From assembly GCF_003477605.1 (NCBI RefSeq), contig NZ_QUDR01000017.1, forward strand, positions 1 through 18,582: a stretch of DNA of 18,582 nt, given 5' to 3'. Below are positions 14,149 to 18,582 of the stretch, in pieces. Position numbers and translations under genes: made by a program. The notes below the pieces were generated by a model. It was not told the DNA's origin. It worked only from the letters and a program-made list of their open reading frames with translations, and did not search any database. The number at the start of each line of letters is the position of its first letter. The stretch's first letter is position 1. The DNA comes from Clostridium sp. AF37-5 (GTDB lineage Bacteria > Bacillota > Clostridia > Lachnospirales > Lachnospiraceae).

Positions 14149-14409
14149 TCACACTTCCTTTTCTGGGGTTATAAGTTTACTTTGCTTCAATGTATCAATA
14201 AGACTTCCCACCTTGATTTTGGTATCAAGTTCTTCCTATATTTCTCGTTTGAGTGCCTCTTGCGGCGTTTCTCCCGGCTCAATTTTTCCACCGGGGAATT
14301 CCCAGCCGCCTTTCATATCTCCGTACCCTCTTTGGGTAGCAAAAAGTATTTCTTTTCCTTGTTCATCGACAGCTTCTATAACCGCCGCCACTACATGTAT
14401 CGTCTTCAT
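14149..14409 (-). pseudogene. NUDIX hydrolase (MutT-like) pseudogene
   Basis: The frame starts with ATG at 14407-14409 after AGAGG and reads MKTIHVVAAVIEAVDEQGKE, then ILFATQRGYGDMKGGWEFPGG and KIEPGETPQEALKREI. It is the typical MutT-like (8-oxo-dGTP diphosphatase or related) start with the Nudix box GGKIEPGETPQEALKREI-x-EEL. Codon 58, at the variable position between REI and EEL, is a TAG stop (14236-14238). After the stop the frame continues EELDTKIKVGSLIDT and then loses similarity; the last strands and helix are gone, ending a few bases before the next gene. Both the stop and the missing C-terminus show that the gene is dead. It starts 9 bases after the helicase remnant's end. Confidence 0.85.
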
Positions 14410-14418
14410 ATCGTACCT

Positions 14419-15126
14419 CTATTCATTCACAAAATACTGATAAATATCTTCTCTCACCGGATGACTCATTTGAAGTTGAAAATTCATAATGGGAAGAAAT
14501 CTTCCTTTGTCATCATACATTGTACTCTTTGCAATATCCTCTTTTTTGTGATACTTCACTATATCTTCGAATTCCAAGTTCTACTATATCTTTCATTTGC
14601 CGGATTCTGGGATACAAATTCCAGACAAGCTTCTTCCCTGTCCGTCATTTCTCCGCTATACTCCTTATCAATCATTTTCAAAAAATGATAATAATTTCCT
14701 GCGTATTGAATCAAAATGAATCGTACTTGCACCGGGAATAACGCGGCTGCCTTCCCTCAAATATCTTCGGATATTATCTTTATTGTAACTTCTGTCTCCG
14801 AATAGTGCAATTGGAATCATGAAATTATTTTTATAATTTCCAATAAAATCGAGAATTACAACATATTCCTTCCCCTCTGCTTTTCGGAGGCCACGCCCCA
14901 ACTGCTGAATAAATACGATCGGCGATTGGGTTGGGCGAAGCATAATTACTTGATTTACTTCAACAATATCGGTTCCTTCCGAAAAAATATCAACGGTAAT
15001 CAAATAATCAAGGTAGTCATCGTCTTCCGACTGCACATCCATCGTCAAGCGTTCAATCGCACGTGCTATTTTGCGTTTTTTTGTTTCGGCACTTAAAACT
15101 TTATACAAAGGAGCTGCCTTTTTCAA
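14419..15126 (-). pseudogene. Truncated, frameshifted superfamily 2 helicase (DUF3427-type)
   Basis: The longest intact piece (15126-14668, 152 codons) is the second RecA-like domain of a DEAD/DEAH helicase. It shows DYLITVDIFSEGTDI (motif V region), VNQVIMLRPTQSPIVFIQQLGRGLRK (motif VI) and EYVVILDFIGNYKNNF, ending FFEND and a stop. The Walker A and DEAH domain is absent. In another frame, MIDKEYSGEMTDREEACLEFVSQNP continues (about 14690-14580), and in a third frame NLEFEDIVKYHKKEDIAKS leads to SHPVREDIYQYFVNE and the end at 14419, resembling the C-terminal DUF3427 region. So there are at least two frame breaks plus an N-terminal deletion. An in-frame stop lies just before the nominal TTG start, and no ribosome binding site is seen. 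The junction lies 35 bases after the MATE gene. Confidence 0.8.
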
Positions 15127-15160
15127 TATTTATTTTTCCGAAAGTTTTTTTACGCTAACC

Positions 15161-16528
15161 TCACTGCAAAGATTCCACTTTGTTTTTTCGGATTCTCCTT
15201 AAAAATACGCAGCCTAACAAACATGCTGCAAATTCTGTAATCGGAAATGCCCACCAAATAAGTGACACCCCAGCCTGCCCATTTTTTACTAAAACAGAAA
15301 AAATTTCTGCTAACGGTAAAATAATAATCATCTGCCTGAGAAGTGAGATTACAAGCGATTCCATTCCCCCATCTAACGCCTGATAAATTCCCTGATATGC
15401 AACATTAATTCCCGCAAAAAGAAAACTGATGGAAATAATTCTCATGGCTCCAACAAAATACTCTCTGGATGATCCGGCATTAAACAAGGCAGCAAATTGT
15501 CCCGGAAAAACTTCTGTAATAAAAATCCCTAAAATCATCAAGCCAATCGAAAAAATAATACCATATTTCATTCCGTCCTGAATTCTTTTTTTACTTCGCA
15601 TTCCATAAGCAAATGCAAGAATCGGCGTAATCGCATCCCTCAATCCAAAAGCAAGGAACAAAACAAATTGCTGCACTTTATAGAAAAGCCCATATGCAGT
15701 CTGTGCAGAAGCATCAAATTTCAATATCAGATTCATCACATATACCATAATGGACATAAGTGCCTGTGCAATAATCGCCGGAAGACCGATTGCATAAATT
15801 TCTTTTATAATTTTACCATCCGGCTTCATATACTTGAATCCATGTTCAAATTCTTTATTTAATTTGATATGAAAAACAAACAGCAGTACAGCCGAAGCAA
15901 TCTGTCCAATTACCGTTGCATAAGCGGCTCCCTCCACACCCATTTTCGGGACCGGTCCAATGCCATAAATCATAATCGGGTCAAGAATGATATTGATTAC
16001 CGCACCTGCCACCTGACCAATCGTAGAATACAGTGAGCGCCCCGTCGCCTGCAGTAATTTTTCAAACAAAGAAAAGAAAACAATTCCAAAAGAAAGCACG
16101 CAACAGATTTTAAGGTAACTGGTTCCCATAGAAAGCACTTCCGGATTCGCTGTCTGTGATGAAATATATGCATTCACACCAAAAATTCCAAACAAAAAAC
16201 AAATCACATAAATAATCAAACCCAGAAACAAACTGTTTCCTGCAACCATTGCCGCCTTTTTAGAATCTCCCTGTCCAAGCGTTCTTGCAAGAAGCGCATT
16301 CGTTCCCACTCCGGTTCCAATTGCAATTGCAACCATAAGCATTTGCACCGGAAACACAAGTGTAAGCGCATTCAGCGCAGCCTCGCTCCCCTCCTTCATA
16401 TTGCCAACAAAAGCACTGTCCACGATATTATAAACCGCCTGCAATGCCATCGATAAAATCATTGGAATCCCCATTTGAATCATAAGTTTATAAACCGGCA
16501 TTTCCCTCATTTTGTTATTTTCAGTCAT
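15161..16528 (-). CDS. MATE-family multidrug/cation antiporter
   Basis: The 455-residue protein is a membrane transporter of the MATE family (NorM/DinF/MepA-like), which exports drugs or metabolites in exchange for Na+ or H+. Twelve hydrophobic segments can be followed in two related halves. Family marks include [32 protein letters not shown] at the N-terminus, the [26 protein letters not shown] block, [31 protein letters not shown], and the mirrored [30 protein letters not shown] in the second half. The open frame extends 8 codons upstream, but AAAGGAGG 6 bases before the ATG at 16526-16528 fixes the start. It has its own near-consensus promoter with a terminator-like hairpin in the leader, which suggests control by attenuation. 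The substrate is unknown. Confidence 0.95.
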   Translation of the reverse strand: MTENNKMREMPVYKLMIQMGIPMILSMALQAVYNIVDSAFVGNMKEGSEAALNALTLVFPVQMLMVAIAIGTGVGTNALLARTLGQGDSKKAAMVAGNSLFLGLIIYVICFLFGIFGVNAYISSQTANPEVLSMGTSYLKICCVLSFGIVFFSLFEKLLQATGRSLYSTIGQVAGAVINIILDPIMIYGIGPVPKMGVEGAAYATVIGQIASAVLLFVFHIKLNKEFEHGFKYMKPDGKIIKEIYAIGLPAIIAQALMSIMVYVMNLILKFDASAQTAYGLFYKVQQFVLFLAFGLRDAITPILAFAYGMRSKKRIQDGMKYGIIFSIGLMILGIFITEVFPGQFAALFNAGSSREYFVGAMRIISISFLFAGINVAYQGIYQALDGGMESLVISLLRQMIIILPLAEIFSVLVKNGQAGVSLIWWAFPITEFAACLLGCVFLRRIRKNKVESLQ

Positions 16529-16550
16529 GTGAATCCTCCTTTTTTTCTGC

Positions 16551-16595
16551 AAAAAAATAGAGCAGCAAAACTGGATTTACGCAATTTTGCTACTC
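16551..16595 (-). terminator. Terminator-like hairpin in the MATE leader (putative attenuator)
   Basis: On the minus strand GAGTAGCAAAA (16585-16595) pairs with TTTTGCTGCTC (16560-16570), 11 bp including one U-G pair, with a 14-base loop, followed after two bases by seven Ts (16551-16557). It lies downstream of the MATE -10 box and before its ribosome binding site, so transcripts from that promoter must pass it. It would also stop read-through from the LOG gene. A competing small palindrome GCAAAATTGC overlaps the 5' arm. Confidence 0.75.
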
Positions 16596-16607
16596 GTTCA
16601 ATAAAGT

Positions 16608-16636
16608 ATTATATTTGTAATTTTTTTAATTGTCAA
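16608..16636 (-). promoter_or_regulatory. Consensus sigma-A promoter of the MATE gene
   Basis: On the minus strand perfect -35 TTGACA (16631-16636) and perfect -10 TATAAT (16608-16613) boxes are exactly 17 bases apart, just after the LOG gene stop. Such a strong promoter fits a leader that is held in check by termination. Confidence 0.92.
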
Positions 16637-16650
16637 ATGTTTTTTACTGA

Positions 16651-17187
16651 TTATTCCTTCAAAAGAATCTCCTTAATCTGCTCAAGATTTTCAGCAAAAT
16701 AAATTCCCTGCTGCCTTTCCTCGGTTGATAAATCTTTCTCAATCATATGCCGAAGTAAATCCCTTAAACTGTCATAATAACCGTTAAGATTATAAAGAAT
16801 ACACGGAGCATCCAAATGTCCTAACGACACTTTCGACATAATTTCCGCGATTTCTTCCAATGTACCGGTACCACCAGGAAATGCGATAAAAGCATCCCCC
16901 AGTTCAATCATCTTCGCTTTTCGTTCCGACATGTCATTTGTCACAATTAGATTTGTAACATCTTCGTACAAAAAACCTGCATCAATAAAAAACTGTGGTT
17001 CCACACCGGTAACCTTCCCCCCTGCACGCAGCACACTTTCTGCAATCTCACCCATCAGCCCGGATTTAGAGCCTCCGTAAACAAGCGAATTTCCACTTTC
17101 TCCAATCCATGTACCAAGTTCTCTCACTGCATTAGCAAGTGTATTATCGTTCCCTTTACTGGCTCCAAGATATACGGTAATATTCAT
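16651..17187 (-). CDS. LOG-family phosphoribohydrolase (TIGR00730, lysine decarboxylase-like)
   Basis: This 178-residue cytoplasmic protein belongs to the LOG family, whose characterised members remove ribose 5-phosphate from nucleoside monophosphates (cytokinin riboside monophosphates in plants; AMP and similar in bacteria). The older label 'lysine decarboxylase' is misleading. Motifs are ITVYLGASKGND at the N-terminus, SLVYGGSKSGLMG, DMSERKAKM (about 85-93) with the catalytic Arg, and PGGTGTLEE (104-112) with the catalytic Glu. The open frame extends 13 codons up into the ATPase gene, but the ATG at 17185-17187 follows AAGGAGAGG and is chosen. It starts 23 bases after the ATPase gene ends, so the two are probably cotranscribed. 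The physiological substrate is not known. Confidence 0.93.
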   Translation of the reverse strand: MNITVYLGASKGNDNTLANAVRELGTWIGESGNSLVYGGSKSGLMGEIAESVLRAGGKVTGVEPQFFIDAGFLYEDVTNLIVTNDMSERKAKMIELGDAFIAFPGGTGTLEEIAEIMSKVSLGHLDAPCILYNLNGYYDSLRDLLRHMIEKDLSTEERQQGIYFAENLEQIKEILLKE

Positions 17188-17210
17188 AACCTCTCCTTTC
17201 GCATAAGGCA

Positions 17211-18485
17211 TCAATCCTTTAAACATCCGATTGGTACTATAAAGATACCATCTTCTCTTTTGTATGCAAACTCGCCTACACCTATAATTATCATTAAAAA
17301 TGACGGTGCCAGCATTTTGGAAGTGTCAATTTTGTTAGATAACGCCTTTAAATTAGCTGCTCCCTCCTCAATAAGTTTTTGACCACCTAATTTTATTTCA
17401 GCCAATCCATATCGACCATTTTTAAGATGAATTACCGTGTCACATTCCAATCCTGATTTGTCTCTATAATGCAAGACACTGCCACCTATTTTTTCTGCAT
17501 AAACGCGAAGATCCCTAACACACAATGTTTCAAATAACAATCCCATGGTATTTAAATCATTTATTAAGTCCTGCGGTCCAGCCCCCAACGCAGATACTGC
17601 AATTGAGGGATCCACAAAATATCTTGTATCCGATGAACGAATGGATGTTTTGGATCTTAAATTGGGATTCCAAGCTGGCATATCTTCAATCACAAAAATC
17701 TTTTTCAATGCATTTAAATATGACGCAATAGTATCCTCATTTAATGATTCTGTATCATTTGATACAATATCATTTTTCAACATTGTATTTGCAATTTGTG
17801 CACCTTGATTTCTTGCCAAAGACCTCAACAATCTCTTTACTCTTTCAGGATTTTTGCTCACGCCATCTGCCCTATTAATATCTGATTTTATAACAGCCTC
17901 ATAATAATCCTCTGCTTGTGCTAATGCAATCTTTTCTCTCATTCCAACAGCATGAGGCCATCCCCCTCTGCAAATCAAAAATGCCAATTTATCTATATTT
18001 AAATTATTTTCTCCTTCTAGGCTGTCTGGTTTATCAAATAAATCTTTCAAACTCACTTGTCCCGTGGAATCGGCTGATTCGTATAATGACATCGGTCTCA
18101 TTGTCAGCCATGTAAAACGTCCCGTCCCCGAATGTGTTATATCCTTTGAATCTACCGGCACTGCTGAGCCAGTCAGAATAAATTGCCCCTCCTCACCTCT
18201 TGTATCCACCTCGTACCTTGTAGCGTCCCACAGTTTTGGAGCAATTTGCCATTCATCAATCAATCTTGGAGTGTCACCTTTTAATAACCTTTCTGGAGCA
18301 ATCTCAGACATCTGAATATTCGTTTCCCGTTTGCTCGGCTCATCCATTCTTAAGACACTACGAGCAATCTGCATTGCCGTCGTCGTTTTTCCGCACCATT
18401 TGGGTCCTTCAATAACAACTGCTCCTTTCGCCTCAAGCTTATCTTTTAATATTTCATCCACAATACGTGGTTTATATTCTCTCAT
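17211..18485 (-). CDS. AAA_14/DUF4143-type ATPase
   Basis: The 424-residue protein has the common two-part layout of this family. The N-terminal AAA_14 ATPase domain shows the Walker A loop GPKWCGKTT (27-35), a Walker B-like LIDEWQ (75-80) and the sensor-like ILTGSA (103-108), then SGTGRFTWLTMRPMSLYES. The middle is helical. The C-terminal DUF4143 domain has SGLECDTVIHLKNGRYGLAEIKLGG with Asp349, Glu363 and Lys365, laid out like a PD-(D/E)xK nuclease core. Biochemical roles of these proteins are poorly known; links to defence, toxin-antitoxin or mobile regions are often proposed. No signal peptide or membrane segment. The ATG follows GGAGG by 9 bases. The promoter -35 box lies inside the nearest of three tandem repeats, which suggests autoregulation. 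Likely cotranscribed with the LOG gene. Confidence 0.9.
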   Translation of the reverse strand: MREYKPRIVDEILKDKLEAKGAVVIEGPKWCGKTTTAMQIARSVLRMDEPSKRETNIQMSEIAPERLLKGDTPRLIDEWQIAPKLWDATRYEVDTRGEEGQFILTGSAVPVDSKDITHSGTGRFTWLTMRPMSLYESADSTGQVSLKDLFDKPDSLEGENNLNIDKLAFLICRGGWPHAVGMREKIALAQAEDYYEAVIKSDINRADGVSKNPERVKRLLRSLARNQGAQIANTMLKNDIVSNDTESLNEDTIASYLNALKKIFVIEDMPAWNPNLRSKTSIRSSDTRYFVDPSIAVSALGAGPQDLINDLNTMGLLFETLCVRDLRVYAEKIGGSVLHYRDKSGLECDTVIHLKNGRYGLAEIKLGGQKLIEEGAANLKALSNKIDTSKMLAPSFLMIIIGVGEFAYKREDGIFIVPIGCLKD

Positions 18486-18505
18486 AATTAGCCACCTCCA
18501 ATAAA

Positions 18506-18533
18506 ATTATATCATTTTTCGGCGTTTTGGCAA
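18506..18533 (-). promoter_or_regulatory. Promoter of the DUF4143 ATPase gene, -35 inside the repeat
   Basis: On the minus strand -35 TTGCCA (18528-18533) and perfect -10 TATAAT (18506-18511) are 16 bases apart, about 20 bases before the start codon. The -35 box is part of the first tandem repeat, whereas the -10 box lies outside the array. Confidence 0.72.
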
Positions 18534-18582
18534 TTTATTTTTCGGCGTTTTGGCAATTTATTTTTCGGCGTTTTGGCAATTT
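18515..18582. repeat. Three 23-bp tandem direct repeats (iteron-like), running off the window
   Basis: Three identical units start at 18515, 18538 and 18561; the last lacks one base at the window edge. Each holds the core TTCGGCGTTTTGGCAA (minus strand TTGCCAAAACGCCGAA). There are no unique spacers, so it is not a CRISPR array. The array may continue beyond the window. Its overlap with the ATPase promoter suggests an operator. Confidence 0.95.

Noticed and set aside
18515..18582. CRISPR array
   Set aside because: The units are directly contiguous with no unique spacers, and no cas genes are present.

Overview
The window looks like a chromosomal segment from a low-GC, Gram-positive anaerobe of the Clostridia, most likely Lachnospiraceae. 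This is inferred from strong AGGAGG-type ribosome binding sites, TTGACA/TATAAT promoters, a CIRCE heat-shock operator, U-tailed terminators, and the gene content (secreted Big-type proteins, a BspA-like leucine-rich fragment, a FliB-like cysteine-cluster protein). No rRNA, tRNA, CRISPR array or intact mobile element was seen. Every supported gene lies on the minus strand, so the region is read from high to low coordinates.

Layout in the direction of transcription. (1) 18582-16651: three 23-bp tandem repeats run off the window edge and contain the -35 box of an AAA_14/DUF4143 ATPase gene, followed by a LOG-family phosphoribohydrolase. (2) 16636-15161: a near-consensus promoter, a terminator-like hairpin inside the leader, and a MATE transporter. 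(3) 15126-11301: a decaying block. It holds a truncated DUF3427-type helicase, a NUDIX gene with a stop codon in its Nudix box and no C-terminus, an intact 766-residue secreted protein (beta-helix-like region, Pro/Thr linker, Ig-like domains), an ArsC-like gene frameshifted at an A7 tract, and a BspA leucine-rich-repeat tail. (4) 11313-9535: an intact Gfo/Idh/MocA oxidoreductase, then hsp20 with CIRCE, promoter and a strong terminator. (5) 9459-6770: a GNAT remnant, an APH-like phosphotransferase, an MNT nucleotidyltransferase/HEPN pair, and a GNAT acetyltransferase. (6) 6738-5221: a promoter, a small acidic protein and a FliB-like protein, apparently translationally coupled. (7) 5194-2625: a lysine-rich secreted protein, cysteine synthase and a YgjP-type metallopeptidase, probably cotranscribed. 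(8) 2576-51: an XRE-type regulator, then a lactaldehyde reductase (FucO) with its own promoter, a leader inverted repeat and a terminator.

Most genes are metabolic or housekeeping. The less ordinary signals are the repeat-embedded promoter of the DUF4143 ATPase, the MATE leader terminator, the MNT/HEPN pair whose MNT reading frame continues upstream into a CxxC segment, and the cluster of decaying genes at 11.3-15.1 kb. No clearly new multi-gene system can be demonstrated from the sequence alone.
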